A stretch of 64,000 bases of DNA from Streptomyces sp. HmicA12 (GTDB lineage Bacteria; Actinomycetota; Actinomycetes; Streptomycetales; Streptomycetaceae). The position numbers and the translations under genes are program-made. The stretch covers positions 124,001 to 188,000 of the forward strand of contig NZ_KB891842.1 of the NCBI RefSeq assembly GCF_000373565.1, given 5' to 3'. Of this stretch, positions 53,351-62,138 are shown piece after piece (position 1 is the stretch's first letter; each line of letters opens with the position of its first letter). The notes under the pieces are model-generated. The model was not told the DNA's origin. It made no database searches and saw only the letters and a program-made list of their open reading frames with translations.

Positions 53351-54976
53351 CTACAGATCGGCGGCGCGATGGGTCACCCAGCCGCCCACCACCGTCAACC
53401 GCACCGGAATTTCCGTCAGTTCAACCGCGGGGGTGACAACAGGATCCCCGCCGAACACGCTCAGATCGGCGCGCGCCCCGACGGCCAGCCGCCCGGCAAC
53501 CCCCTCCTCGCCGGACGCGTACGCTGCGTTCACGGTCATCGCCCGCAGCGCGTCAAGGCCGGTGAGTGACTGCTCGGGGCCGTGCGGCGGCAGGGTCAGG
53601 TCGCGGCTCGGGCGGCGGTGGCGGGCGCCCGCCATGACGCCGAGCGGCGGGTAGGGGGCGATCGGCCAGTCCGAGCCGAGTACGACGCGGGCGCCGGCGT
53701 CCCACAGGTCGCGGCAGCGCCAGGCGCGGTCGGCCCGCTCCTCGCCGACCCGGCGCGACCAGTTGTCGGTGTGGTCGGCGCGGGTGAAGTCGCAGCAGTG
53801 GGTGGGCTGCATGGAGGCGACGACGTCCAGCTCGGCGAAGCGGCGCACGGTGTCGTCGGGCACGGTCTCGATGTGCTCGACCCGGTGCCGCAGCCGGGCC
53901 GGTGACTCGGCCTGCGCCTTCGCCACCGAGTCGAGGACGTGCCGGACCGCCGCGTCACCGATGGCGTGCGTGGCCGTCTGTACACCGGCACGGTGCAGTT
54001 CGCCGATGACGTGCGTGTACGCGGCCGGGTCCGGCCAGAAGGCGTGCGTCGACTCGCCGTGGCAGTCGGGCCGCTCCAGCCAGGCCGTGCCGTTGTCGAT
54101 GGTGCCGTCCATGAACAGCTTCACCCCGGCGACCGACCACAACTGCCCGCCGGTTCCCTGGAGTTCGACGAGCTCTCGCAGCGCGTCGGCGTCGGCGCCC
54201 GGCTGGCACCAGGGCGCGACGCGCAGCCGCAGTGGCAGCTCACCCGCCTCGTCGAGCTCCCGGTACAGATCGAGGCTGTCGCCGTTCGCGTCCATCGCGT
54301 GTCCGCCGGTCAGGCCCGCCCCGGCCATGGCGCGCAGCGCCGCCGCGAGCCGGTCGCGGCGCTCGGCGCGGGTGGGCTGCGGCGCGGCCCGCTCGACGAG
54401 TTCGCAGGCCGCGTCCTCCAGGAGCAGACCCGTGGGCCGGCCCCGCTCGTCGCAGACCACCTCGGCGGCCTGGTCGAAGGTGCGCGGGCCGTCCACCCCG
54501 GCGAGCTCCAGCGCGCGCGGGCTCGCCAGCATCGAGTGGGCGTCGAAGAGCAGGAGCAGCGCGGGGACACCGTCGAGCACCGGTGACAGGGCCGCCGCCT
54601 CGACCGGCCGGTCACCGAAGACGTTCGGGTCCAGGCCCCAGGCGTGCAGCCACGCCCCGGGCGCGATGGTCCGCCGGTGCCGGTCGAGCGCGTCCCGTAC
54701 GCCGGACAGGTCGGCGCAGCCGGAGAGGTCGAGGCCGTGGGTGAGCTCGGCGCCGTGGGCGGGGTGCAGGTGGCCGTCGACCAGGCCCGGGGTGACGGTG
54801 GCGCCCTTGAGGTCGATCGTGGTGGTCGCCCGGTGCGCGAGGGCGCGGATCTCCCGGTCGGTGCCGAGGGCGGCGATGCGGCCGTCCTCCGTCACGGCCA
54901 GAGCCGTGTGCGGGAGGGCCCCGCCGGTCGCCGGGTCCAGGAGGCGGGCGTTCAGCAGGGCGAGTCGGGGGTGCAT
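53351..54976 (-). CDS. Amidohydrolase family protein (YtcJ-like, amidohydro_3)
   Basis: The 541-residue metallo-hydrolase has the first metal motif LVDGHLHPAHG near residue 65, a second His-rich region QTATHAIGDAAV, LRHRVEHIETVPDDTV, and the final Asp in LGSDWPIAPYPPL. Related enzymes include N-substituted formamide deformylase. It lies downstream of the TetR regulator on the same strand. With the divergent NCS1 permease it forms an uptake-and-hydrolysis module, probably for a nitrogen compound. The substrate is unknown. Confidence 0.9.
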   Translation of the reverse strand: MHPRLALLNARLLDPATGGALPHTALAVTEDGRIAALGTDREIRALAHRATTTIDLKGATVTPGLVDGHLHPAHGAELTHGLDLSGCADLSGVRDALDRHRRTIAPGAWLHAWGLDPNVFGDRPVEAAALSPVLDGVPALLLLFDAHSMLASPRALELAGVDGPRTFDQAAEVVCDERGRPTGLLLEDAACELVERAAPQPTRAERRDRLAAALRAMAGAGLTGGHAMDANGDSLDLYRELDEAGELPLRLRVAPWCQPGADADALRELVELQGTGGQLWSVAGVKLFMDGTIDNGTAWLERPDCHGESTHAFWPDPAAYTHVIGELHRAGVQTATHAIGDAAVRHVLDSVAKAQAESPARLRHRVEHIETVPDDTVRRFAELDVVASMQPTHCCDFTRADHTDNWSRRVGEERADRAWRCRDLWDAGARVVLGSDWPIAPYPPLGVMAGARHRRPSRDLTLPPHGPEQSLTGLDALRAMTVNAAYASGEEGVAGRLAVGARADLSVFGGDPVVTPAVELTEIPVRLTVVGGWVTHRAADL

Positions 54977-55116
54977 GGGGCTCCTGTGCGGGTGGTGCGG
55001 GTGCGGGTTGTCCGTGGCTGAGCGCGCAGTAACCCGCGCCCACGGGGGTGGTGTGGCGGTGTTCGGTCGCGCGTGCAGGGTGCGTCGTGGTTTGTCGCGT
55101 GGTTACCCCGCGCCCT

Positions 55117-55749
55117 TTACGGGGCGGCCAAAGTCCCCTGCGGCAGGCCGAGTTCGCGTTCCGCCGTCGTCACCGCCATGCGGGCCACCGCCGGTGGTAC
55201 CTCCTCCGGGGCCGACGTGCCGTCCGCGCTCAGGCCGTCCAGGACGACCAGGATCTGGAGGGCCACGACCACGGGGTCGGGGGTGCGGAACTCGCCGCGG
55301 TCGACGCCGTCCGCGAGGAGGCCGGAGAGGCGGCCGCGCCAGGCGGCCTCCTGTCCGGCGACCTCCGCGCGCAGCGCCGGGCGGTAGCGGCTGAGGTGGC
55401 GGGCGTTGATCCACAGGGCGCTGATGTCGTCCCACGCCGGATGGCCGATGGTCCGTGCCAGGAAGCGGGCCAGGTGCTCCGTCGGGGTGCCGACCGGACG
55501 CTCCGCCGGGATGAGGGCGTCCAGTTCGGCCGTCGCCGCGCTGCCGAACGCCTCCGCGACCAGGTCCTCCGCCGAGGGGAAGTAGTGGCTCACGAGCCCC
55601 GGCCGGACGCCGAGCTCCTCGCCGATGCGCCGCAGCGTCACGCACTCCAGACCTTCGGAAAGCGCAATCTGAGCGGCCGAGGCGACGATTTCCGTACGTC
55701 TCTCGGCCGGTGACTTTCGGATTCGCTTGCGCTCAACGCTTGACGACAT
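55117..55749 (-). CDS. TetR-family transcriptional regulator
   Basis: The 210-residue protein has an N-terminal HTH (AAQIALSEGLECVTLRRIGEELGVRPGLVSHYF region, residues about 20-55) of the BetI-like TetR group. A C-terminal helical ligand domain follows. The ATG at 55749 is used because the upstream extension is not family-like. It is divergent from the NCS1 permease, with a dyad operator in between, and upstream of the amidohydrolase; it likely represses both. Confidence 0.9.
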   Translation of the reverse strand: MSSSVERKRIRKSPAERRTEIVASAAQIALSEGLECVTLRRIGEELGVRPGLVSHYFPSAEDLVAEAFGSAATAELDALIPAERPVGTPTEHLARFLARTIGHPAWDDISALWINARHLSRYRPALRAEVAGQEAAWRGRLSGLLADGVDRGEFRTPDPVVVALQILVVLDGLSADGTSAPEEVPPAVARMAVTTAERELGLPQGTLAAP

Positions 55750-55759
55750 GCCCCGCACG

Positions 55760-55781
55760 TTATTGAGTGTGCGACCAATAA
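55760..55781. promoter_or_regulatory. Candidate TetR operator (TTATTG-N10-CAATAA)
   Basis: A perfect 6-bp inverted repeat with a 10-bp spacer spans 22 bp, beginning 10 bp before the TetR start and 49 bp before the permease start. Size and position fit a TetR-type operator controlling both divergent genes. Confidence 0.6.
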
Positions 55782-55829
55782 GCAAGCAGGCGGCAGAACC
55801 GGCACCGCTCGGCACCCTCGGAGGGCTCC

Positions 55830-57275
55830 ATGGCGTCCACGCTTCCCGATCCGTTCCCCGATACCGACGGCGCCGCGGGCGTGGCCCCGCCCGAGCCGGT
55901 GGCCGGCCGTATCGAGGCCCACGGCATCGACCACATCCCGGACGCGGAGCGGCGCGGCGCGGCACGCGAGCTGTTCGCGGTCTGGGCCGCGACCGGCGTC
56001 AACTATCTGAGCCTGGTGGTCGGCGGCGCCCTGATCCTGATGGGGCTCTCGCTGGGGCAGGCGTTCCTGGTGCTGCTCGTCGGCAACCTGTTCTCGCTGT
56101 TCACCGGGCTGCTCGCGATACCGGGCCCGGCCGCCGGCGCCCCCAGCGAAGTCATCACACGGGCCCTCTTCGGCGTCATCGGCAACCGCGTCAACAACGC
56201 GGTCACCGGCTGGCTGATCTCCGTCTGCTACTTCGCGCTCAACCTGTCCGCCGCGGCCGTCGCCGCCTTCTCCCTCGTCGAGAAGGTCGGCATCCCCGCG
56301 AACACCGGCGTCAAGATCGCCGTGATCGCCGTCATCGCCGCGCTCACCCTGACCATCAGCGTGTACGGCCACGCCCTGATCGTGAAGCTGTACCTGCCCA
56401 TCACGCTCGTCCTCGCCGCGATCTTCGCCGTGGTCGGGATCGCCGTCGTACGGCACGCGGACTTCGGATACGTCCCCCAGCACCGCCTCGCCGGCGTCGA
56501 CCTCTGGGCCACGGTCATCGCCGGGATCACCCTCATCGCGTCGGGGCCGCTCTCGTACACCACCAGCGCCGACTTCTCCCGCTACCTGCCGCGGACGACG
56601 TCGAAGCGGGCGGTGCTCGGCTGGACCGCGCTGGGCGGCATCGTCTCCAGCTTCCTCACCTGCGCCATCGGCGTCCTCGCCGCGACCGCCGTCGACATGA
56701 CCGACCCGCAGTCGGCCCTGGAGTCGCTGCTGCCCGGCTGGTTCACGCCCGTCTTCCTGCTCGCCCTCGTCCTCGGCACGATCGCCCTCAACGCGCTGAC
56801 CGCGTACAGCGCGGGCCTCGCCCTCCAGGCCGTCGGGCTGCGCATCCGCCGCTCGGTGAGCGTGCTCTTCGACGGCACGGCCGCGGTCGCCCTCACCCTG
56901 TACGGGCTGCTGATCTCCAACTTCCTCGACACGGTCAACAACGTCCTGCAGCTCACCGTCGTCCTGCTGGGCCCGTCCGTCGCCGTGTTCGCCACCGACA
57001 TCGTGCTGCGCCGCAACCGCTACGACGGTCCCGCGCTCTGCGACGAGCGTCCGGGCAGCCCCTTCTGGTACCGCGGCGGCGTCAACTGGGCAGGTGCTTT
57101 CTCCCTGTTGGCGGGTGCGGGCTCGGCCGCGCTCTGCGTGAACACGCTCTACACCGGGCCCATCGCCGCCGCGCTCGACGGAGTGGACCTCGCGCTGCCC
57201 GTCGGCATGGTGGTCTCCTGCGGCTGTTACGTGCTGACGATGCGCCGCACTCTGGCCGGGGCCGCACGCGGCTGA
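55830..57275 (+). CDS. NCS1-family (cytosine/purine-type) permease
   Basis: The 481-residue membrane protein has about twelve transmembrane segments in the NCS1 pattern. It opens with a short cytosolic N-terminus and WAATGVNYLSLVVGGALI, followed by SADFSRYLP, typical of CodB-like transporters. It imports nucleobases, hydantoins or related N-heterocycles by cation symport. It is paired with an amidohydrolase and a TetR regulator, pointing to a cyclic amide or formamide-like substrate. Confidence 0.92.
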   Translation: MASTLPDPFPDTDGAAGVAPPEPVAGRIEAHGIDHIPDAERRGAARELFAVWAATGVNYLSLVVGGALILMGLSLGQAFLVLLVGNLFSLFTGLLAIPGPAAGAPSEVITRALFGVIGNRVNNAVTGWLISVCYFALNLSAAAVAAFSLVEKVGIPANTGVKIAVIAVIAALTLTISVYGHALIVKLYLPITLVLAAIFAVVGIAVVRHADFGYVPQHRLAGVDLWATVIAGITLIASGPLSYTTSADFSRYLPRTTSKRAVLGWTALGGIVSSFLTCAIGVLAATAVDMTDPQSALESLLPGWFTPVFLLALVLGTIALNALTAYSAGLALQAVGLRIRRSVSVLFDGTAAVALTLYGLLISNFLDTVNNVLQLTVVLLGPSVAVFATDIVLRRNRYDGPALCDERPGSPFWYRGGVNWAGAFSLLAGAGSAALCVNTLYTGPIAAALDGVDLALPVGMVVSCGCYVLTMRRTLAGAARG

Positions 57276-57299
57276 CCTCAGGGCCCCGGGCGTGCCTCC

Positions 57300-58124
57300 T
57301 CACGCGCCGCCGCGTTCCCCCGGTGGCAGCAGAAGTACCTCCAGGGCCCGCGCGCAGGCCCGGGCCCGCTCCAGGAACCACGGGATGCGGACATCGGGCA
57401 GCGACGCCGGGGTCCCGCGCACCGCGAGCGCGAACCGGGCGTGGCCCGCGCGGTCCAGGACCGGGACGGCGAGGGTGCGCACGCCGAGCGCGGACTCGCC
57501 GTCGTTCAGGGCGTGGCCCGACGCCCGTACCGACGCCAACTCCCGCTCCAAAGCCATCCGTTCGACGATCGTGCGCTCGGTGAAGGAGTGCAGCGGAGGG
57601 AGCGTGCCGAGGTCGCCGTCGCCGGGGCGCGGCCAGGCGAGCAGGGCCTTGCCGAGGGCGGTGGAGTGCAGCGGGCGACGCAGGCCCACCTTCGGGGTGA
57701 CCGAGCCGCCCGCCACGATCACCGCGTACGGGCCGCTGCGCAGCGCCAGATCGGCGGTCGCGCCGGTGCGCTCGGCGAGATCGGCGAGTTCCGGCGCGGC
57801 CAGGTGCAGGCCCCGCTGGTGGTAGGAGAGCCGGCCCAGCTCGGTCACCGCGGGGCCGAGCCGGTAGCGGGCCGTGCGGAAGTCCTGCTCCAGGAAGCCC
57901 GCCGCGAGCAGCGTGCGGGCGAGCCGGTGTGCCGTCGACCCGGTGAGGCCGAGGCGCCGGGCGAGGTCGGACGCGCTCAGGTCGGGCCCGTTGTCGTGGA
58001 AGCAGTGCAGCAGATCGAGGGCGCGGCGCACGGCCTGGGAGCCGGAGGGCGGGCGAGGGTGATCGGTCAAGGCGGACCCGGGGGAGGGGAGGGAGCGAGG
58101 GGGACGACAGGAAACGTCCCACAT
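57300..58124 (-). CDS. IclR-family transcriptional regulator
   Basis: The 274-residue protein has an N-terminal winged HTH (residues about 20-85; SASDLARRLGLTGSTAHRLARTL). An IclR GAF-like effector domain follows, including VGLRRPLHSTALGKALLAW. The ATG at 58124 has CGGAG 8 bases upstream; a longer TTG start is possible. It is divergent from the organosulfur operon, and a perfect palindrome lies between them, so it may control that operon and itself. Confidence 0.9.
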   Translation of the reverse strand: MWDVSCRPPRSLPSPGSALTDHPRPPSGSQAVRRALDLLHCFHDNGPDLSASDLARRLGLTGSTAHRLARTLLAAGFLEQDFRTARYRLGPAVTELGRLSYHQRGLHLAAPELADLAERTGATADLALRSGPYAVIVAGGSVTPKVGLRRPLHSTALGKALLAWPRPGDGDLGTLPPLHSFTERTIVERMALERELASVRASGHALNDGESALGVRTLAVPVLDRAGHARFALAVRGTPASLPDVRIPWFLERARACARALEVLLLPPGERGGA

Positions 58125-58179
58125 CGCGGCGGCTCCGGGCACCCCCAACGGCCCGGCGCAACAACGCGTTCACACTCGC

Positions 58180-58230
58180 TCCCACATGGTGGGACGTCGC
58201 TTGCCGCGCGGCTCGAGCCCGTGCCAGTCT
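58180..58230 (+). promoter_or_regulatory. Candidate IclR operator and promoter of the organosulfur operon
   Basis: TCCCAC-ATG-GTGGGA (58180-58194) is a perfect 15-bp palindrome. Directly downstream, TTGCCG (58201-58206) and CAGTCT (58225-58230) are 18 bp apart and resemble a housekeeping promoter. A related CGTCCCACAT occurs at 58115-58124, over the IclR start. Confidence 0.5.
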
Positions 58231-58279
58231 GCGGCCACACCGCACCACACCACGTCGATTCCGGGAAGGGAGCCGAGCC

Positions 58280-58399
58280 GTGCACCGTCGCACCGACCAC
58301 GCCCTGGCCGCCGCCCGCCCCGCACCGGCCGCCTTCACGACGCGCCGTCACATCGACCTGGCCCGCGTGACCAGCGCCTCCTGTCGCCGCGCCGCCTGA
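58280..58399 (+). CDS. Short leader peptide upstream of the organosulfur operon
   Basis: A 39-codon frame starts at GTG with a GGGAAGGGAG site 7 bases before it. Its C-terminal part reads RRHIDLARVTSASCRRAA, matching the conserved actinobacterial leader-peptide class (RRHVDLxRVxSAxCR) found in front of sulfur-assimilation genes. The single Cys codon is the rare TGT, five codons before the stop. Stalling when cysteine is scarce could control the downstream genes. About 130 bp of pyrimidine-rich 5' UTR separates it from the next start, which has a weak Shine-Dalgarno. I could not identify a clear attenuator hairpin. Confidence 0.72.
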   Translation: MHRRTDHALAAARPAPAAFTTRRHIDLARVTSASCRRAA

Positions 58400-58529
58400 C
58401 GCGTCGCCGGACGCCTTCCCGCACGTCGCCCGACGCGCGCCCCGCACACCTTCTTTCTTCGCCGCCCGTGGGCCCTCGCCCGCCCGCCCGCGCGCCGCCC
58501 TGCCCCGCACCCTGACCCCGGGACCCGCC

Positions 58530-59549
58530 ATGCCCCCGCACGTCACCGCCCCGCGCACCACCCCCGACACGATCTGGTTCACCCGCTGTCCCGTGCCCAC
58601 GGCCACCGGCATCGCCGCCGACCGGCACTGGCTCGCGGACGAGTTCGCCGCCGACGGCATCGCCGTACGCTCCCTCCAGGACGCCGCGCCGGACGTCGAC
58701 CGTCTGACCCACTACACGCACGCCCTGCCGGGACTGTTCCGCGAGGGCGGCAACGTGCCGGCGCTGTGGGCCCGCTCGCGCGGCGAGGAGACCCGGCTCA
58801 TCGGCCTGACCTGGATCGAGGAACGGCAGACGATCCTGGTCGCCCCGGACAGCGCGGTGCGCGGCGCCGAGCGGCTGCGCGGCCTGCGCCTCGCCGTACC
58901 CCGGCACTCCGTCGCCATCGACTTCTGGCGGGCCATGGCGCTGCGCGGCTTCGAGGGCGCGCTCGGCTCCGCCGGGCTCACCCTCGACGACGCCCGCCTC
59001 GTCGACGTACCCGCCGACGGACACGAGGGGCAGTGGGCCGCCGAACTGGCCGCGCTGCGCCGCGGAGACGTCGACGCCGTCTACGTCAAGGGCGCACTCG
59101 CCGTCGAGGCCGCCCGCCGCTCCGGAGCCCAAGTCGCCCTCGAACTCGACGAGTTGCCGGACCGCCGGCATCGCGTCAACAACGGCACGCCCCGCCCCGT
59201 CACCGTCCACCAACGCCTCCTCGACGACCGGCCCGACCTCGTCGACCGTTTCCTCGCCGTGCTGCTGCGCGCCGCCGACTGGGCCGCGGACCACCCCGGC
59301 GACGTGGCCCGCATCCTCGGCGCCGAGACCGGCGCCGGCACCGAAGGCGTCGCGGGCGCCTACCGCCCCGGCACCCACCGCACCCTCCACCCCGATCTCT
59401 CCGCCGACCGGCTCGACCTGCTGGCCCAGCAGGAGAGCTCCCTGCGCGCGCACGGGTTCCTGCCCGAACCCGTGGACGTGCACCAGTGGGCCGACCCCGA
59501 GCCGCTGCGCCGGGCCCGCCTGCTGCCGACCGCCGACGAAGCACCGTGA
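58530..59549 (+). CDS. DszB-like sulfinate desulfinase (SBP-fold, cytoplasmic)
   Basis: The 339-residue protein has the solute-binding-protein fold but no signal peptide or lipobox. It aligns by eye with DszB, the 2-hydroxybiphenyl-2-sulfinate desulfinase: TRCPVPTATGIAA corresponds to SNCPVPNALLTA, and HYTHALPGLFREGGNVPAL to HFTYDQPAYTRFGGEIPPL. The catalytic set Cys27/His60/Arg70 of DszB is present as Cys20/His61/Arg71. It may release sulfite from an organic sulfinate. It leads an operon with an ABC importer and an SsuD-like monooxygenase. Most annotation would call it an ABC substrate-binding protein. Confidence 0.75.
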   Translation: MPPHVTAPRTTPDTIWFTRCPVPTATGIAADRHWLADEFAADGIAVRSLQDAAPDVDRLTHYTHALPGLFREGGNVPALWARSRGEETRLIGLTWIEERQTILVAPDSAVRGAERLRGLRLAVPRHSVAIDFWRAMALRGFEGALGSAGLTLDDARLVDVPADGHEGQWAAELAALRRGDVDAVYVKGALAVEAARRSGAQVALELDELPDRRHRVNNGTPRPVTVHQRLLDDRPDLVDRFLAVLLRAADWAADHPGDVARILGAETGAGTEGVAGAYRPGTHRTLHPDLSADRLDLLAQQESSLRAHGFLPEPVDVHQWADPEPLRRARLLPTADEAP

Positions 59550-59560
59550 GGACGCCCGCC

Positions 59561-60556
59561 ATGCACACCAAGAACACCGTCGCCGCCCTCGCCGCCGCCG
59601 CGGCGCTCACCGCCCTCGCCACCGGCTGCGGCACCTCGCAGGCCGACGCCGGAGCCGCCAAGCAGGTCGTGATCCGCATTCCCGACCCCGGGAACTCCGG
59701 CGTCCTCGCCCTCGGCAAGAAGGACGGCAGCCTCGACAAGGCACTCGCCAAGGCGCACGCGAAGGTCCGGTGGACCGGCAGCGCGGGCCCGTTCGCGCCC
59801 GCCGCCCAGGCCATGAACGCCGACCAGCTCGACATCGCCACCGGCTCCATCACCTCCGGCATCACCTCCCTCGCGCAGACGCCCGGCTTCACGTTCTTCA
59901 CCGCCACGGCGCCCGACGCGGCCGGCGAGGGCATCCTCGCCAAGAAGGGCTCCGGCATCGACGACGTCGAGGACCTCGTCGGCAAGAAGGTCGCCGTCAA
60001 CCAGGGCGGCACCGGCGAGTACCTCCTCCTCAAGGCCCTCGCCGAGCACCACATCCCCGCCTCCAAGGTCGAGCGCGTCTACCTGCGCCCCGACCAGACG
60101 GCCGCCGTCTTCAACAGCGGCAAGGTCGACGCGTGGGCCGTCTGGTCGACGTACTCCGTCGCCGAACTCGGCACCGGCAAGGCCGAGTTCATCGCCACCG
60201 GCAAGGAGATCCGCTCCGACAACTACAGCCTCACCGCCGTCCGCACCGCCTTCGCCGACCAGCACCCCGACGTCGTCCGCGCCCTCTACGACTACCTGCA
60301 CACCGCCAGCGCCAAGGAGAAGGCGGACCCGGCCGCGTACCTGAACGTGAACACGGACGCCGGACCGCAGGCCCTGAACGGCGCCGCGAAGAAGGCCCAG
60401 ATCGCCATCACCCGGCAGGGCGGCACCGTCGAACCCATCGAGGACGCGGACACCGAGCGCTTCGAGGCCGTCGCCCGGTTCTACGCCGACCAGAAGGTCA
60501 CGAAGACGAAGGTGGACATCGCCGCGCACCTCCTCGACGTGGAGAAGCTGTCATGA
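59561..60556 (+). CDS. Aliphatic sulfonate-type ABC transporter substrate-binding lipoprotein
   Basis: The 331-residue SsuA/NMT1-type binding protein has lipobox LATGC (Cys23). The body includes DQLDIATGSITSGITSL, VGKKVAVNQGGTGEYLL and VYLRPDQTAAVFNSGKVDAWAVW, the last quoted in part as GKVDAWAVW. It captures organosulfur compounds outside the cell. It starts 12 bp after the desulfinase-like gene and overlaps the permease by ATGA. Confidence 0.9.
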   Translation: MHTKNTVAALAAAAALTALATGCGTSQADAGAAKQVVIRIPDPGNSGVLALGKKDGSLDKALAKAHAKVRWTGSAGPFAPAAQAMNADQLDIATGSITSGITSLAQTPGFTFFTATAPDAAGEGILAKKGSGIDDVEDLVGKKVAVNQGGTGEYLLLKALAEHHIPASKVERVYLRPDQTAAVFNSGKVDAWAVWSTYSVAELGTGKAEFIATGKEIRSDNYSLTAVRTAFADQHPDVVRALYDYLHTASAKEKADPAAYLNVNTDAGPQALNGAAKKAQIAITRQGGTVEPIEDADTERFEAVARFYADQKVTKTKVDIAAHLLDVEKLS

Positions 60557-61407
60557 CGGCGACCACCACCGAAGCGAAGGCCCCGGCGCGGCCCACGACC
60601 CTCGTGGCGCCCCGCCCGCCCCGCGAACGCCCCCGGCGCCGCGGCTACGCCCTCACCGTCCGCGCCCTCGGCCCGCTCCTCCTGCTGGCCGTGTGGTGGA
60701 TCGCGTCCGCCACCGGCCTGCTCACCAAGGACGTCCTCGCGTCCCCGGCCGAAGTCCTGGACGCGGTGGGGGAGTTGTGGGGCAATGGACAGTTGCCCGA
60801 CGCCCTCGCCACCTCCCTCACCCGCTCCGGCGTCGGCCTCGTCATCGGTCTCACGGCCGGGCTCACCCTCGGCGTCGTCACCGGCTTCACCCGGCTCGGC
60901 GACGAACTCCTCGACTCCTCCCTCCAGACCCTGCGCACCATCCCGTTCCTCTCCCTCGTCCCTCTCTTCATGGTCTGGTTCGGCATCAACGAGACCGCGA
61001 AGATCCTGCTCATCGCCGTCGCCACCACCTTCCCCATGTACGTCTCCACGTACGGCGGCGTCCGCAACGCCGACCGCAAACTCGTCGAGGCGATGCGCAG
61101 CTTCGGCATGGGGCGCCTCGCGATCGTCCGTGAGGTCGTCCTGCCCGGAGCGCTGCCGTCGCTCCTCGCGGGCCTGCGCCTGTCGATGACGCTCAGCGTG
61201 ATCGCCCTCATCGCGGCCGAGGAGATCAACGCGACCGCGGGCATCGGCTACTTGATGGCGCAGGCGCAGAGCTACGCGCGCACCGACATCCTCGCCGTCT
61301 GCATCCTCGTCTACGGCCTCCTCGGCCTCACCGCCGACGGCCTCGTCCGCCTCCTCGAACGCGTCCTGATGCCGTGGCGGCGTATCGCGCAGGGGGCCGC
61401 CCGATGA
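60553..61407 (+). CDS. ABC transporter permease (SsuC-type)
   Basis: The 284-residue protein has about six transmembrane segments after a basic N-terminus. The EAA-type loop is AMRSFGMGRLAIVREVVLPG, quoted by its core ending VVLPGALPSLLAGLR. LRTIPFLSLVPLFMVWFG and AAEEINATAGIGYLM are typical of nitrate/sulfonate/taurine permeases. It is coupled by overlaps on both sides. Confidence 0.92.
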   Translation: MTATTTEAKAPARPTTLVAPRPPRERPRRRGYALTVRALGPLLLLAVWWIASATGLLTKDVLASPAEVLDAVGELWGNGQLPDALATSLTRSGVGLVIGLTAGLTLGVVTGFTRLGDELLDSSLQTLRTIPFLSLVPLFMVWFGINETAKILLIAVATTFPMYVSTYGGVRNADRKLVEAMRSFGMGRLAIVREVVLPGALPSLLAGLRLSMTLSVIALIAAEEINATAGIGYLMAQAQSYARTDILAVCILVYGLLGLTADGLVRLLERVLMPWRRIAQGAAR

Positions 61408-62138
61408 CCACGACGACCACCGAGACCGCTGTACGGATATCAGGGCTGCGCCGCACCTTCGGCGACCGGAACGTCCTCGACGGGCTCGAACTCGACATCG
61501 CCCGCGGCGAGTTCGTGGCGCTCCTCGGCGCCAGCGGCAGCGGCAAGACCACGCTGCTGCGCATCCTCGGCGCCCTCGACGCCGCCGACGACGGCGAGGT
61601 GCTCGTCCCGCGCGCCCGCACCATCGTCTTCCAGGAACCGCGGCTCGTCCCCTCCAAGAAGGTCCTGGCCAACGTCGCCGTCGCCCTGCCGCGCGGCGCC
61701 GCCACCCGGACCAGAGCACGCGCCGCCCTCGCCGAGGTCGGCCTCGAACGGCACGTGGACGCCTGGCCCGGCACCCTCTCCGGCGGCGAGGCCCAGCGTG
61801 TGGCCCTCGCCCGCGCTCTCGTCCGCGAGCCCGAACTCCTGCTCCTGGACGAGCCGTTCGCCGCCCTCGACGCCCTCACCCGCCTGCGCATGCAGGACCT
61901 CGTCGGCGAACTGTGCCGCGTCCACCGCCCCGCCGTCCTCCTCGTCACCCACGACGTCGACGAGGCCGTACGGCTCGCCGACCGCGTCTGCGTCCTGCGC
62001 GACGGCCGCCTCGTCACCGACGAGACCGTCGCCGTCGACCACCCGCGCGACCCCGGCGACCCCGCCTTCGCGGCCCTGCGCCGCCGCCTCCTCGCCGACC
62101 TCGGCGTCCACCCCACCGCACAGGAGATCCCGGAATGA
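61404..62138 (+). CDS. ABC transporter ATP-binding protein (SsuB-type)
   Basis: The 244-residue ATPase has Walker A GASGSGKTTLLR, a Q-loop in VFQEPRLVPS, signature LSGGEAQRVALARAL, Walker B LLLLDEPFAALDALT and switch His in VTHDVDEAV. It powers the permease encoded immediately upstream. Confidence 0.95.
   Translation: MTTTTTETAVRISGLRRTFGDRNVLDGLELDIARGEFVALLGASGSGKTTLLRILGALDAADDGEVLVPRARTIVFQEPRLVPSKKVLANVAVALPRGAATRTRARAALAEVGLERHVDAWPGTLSGGEAQRVALARALVREPELLLLDEPFAALDALTRLRMQDLVGELCRVHRPAVLLVTHDVDEAVRLADRVCVLRDGRLVTDETVAVDHPRDPGDPAFAALRRRLLADLGVHPTAQEIPE

Noticed and set aside
58530..59549. Plain ABC substrate-binding protein
   Set aside because: It has no signal peptide or lipobox, and the DszB catalytic Cys/His/Arg contexts are all present. 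A true lipoprotein SBP follows immediately.
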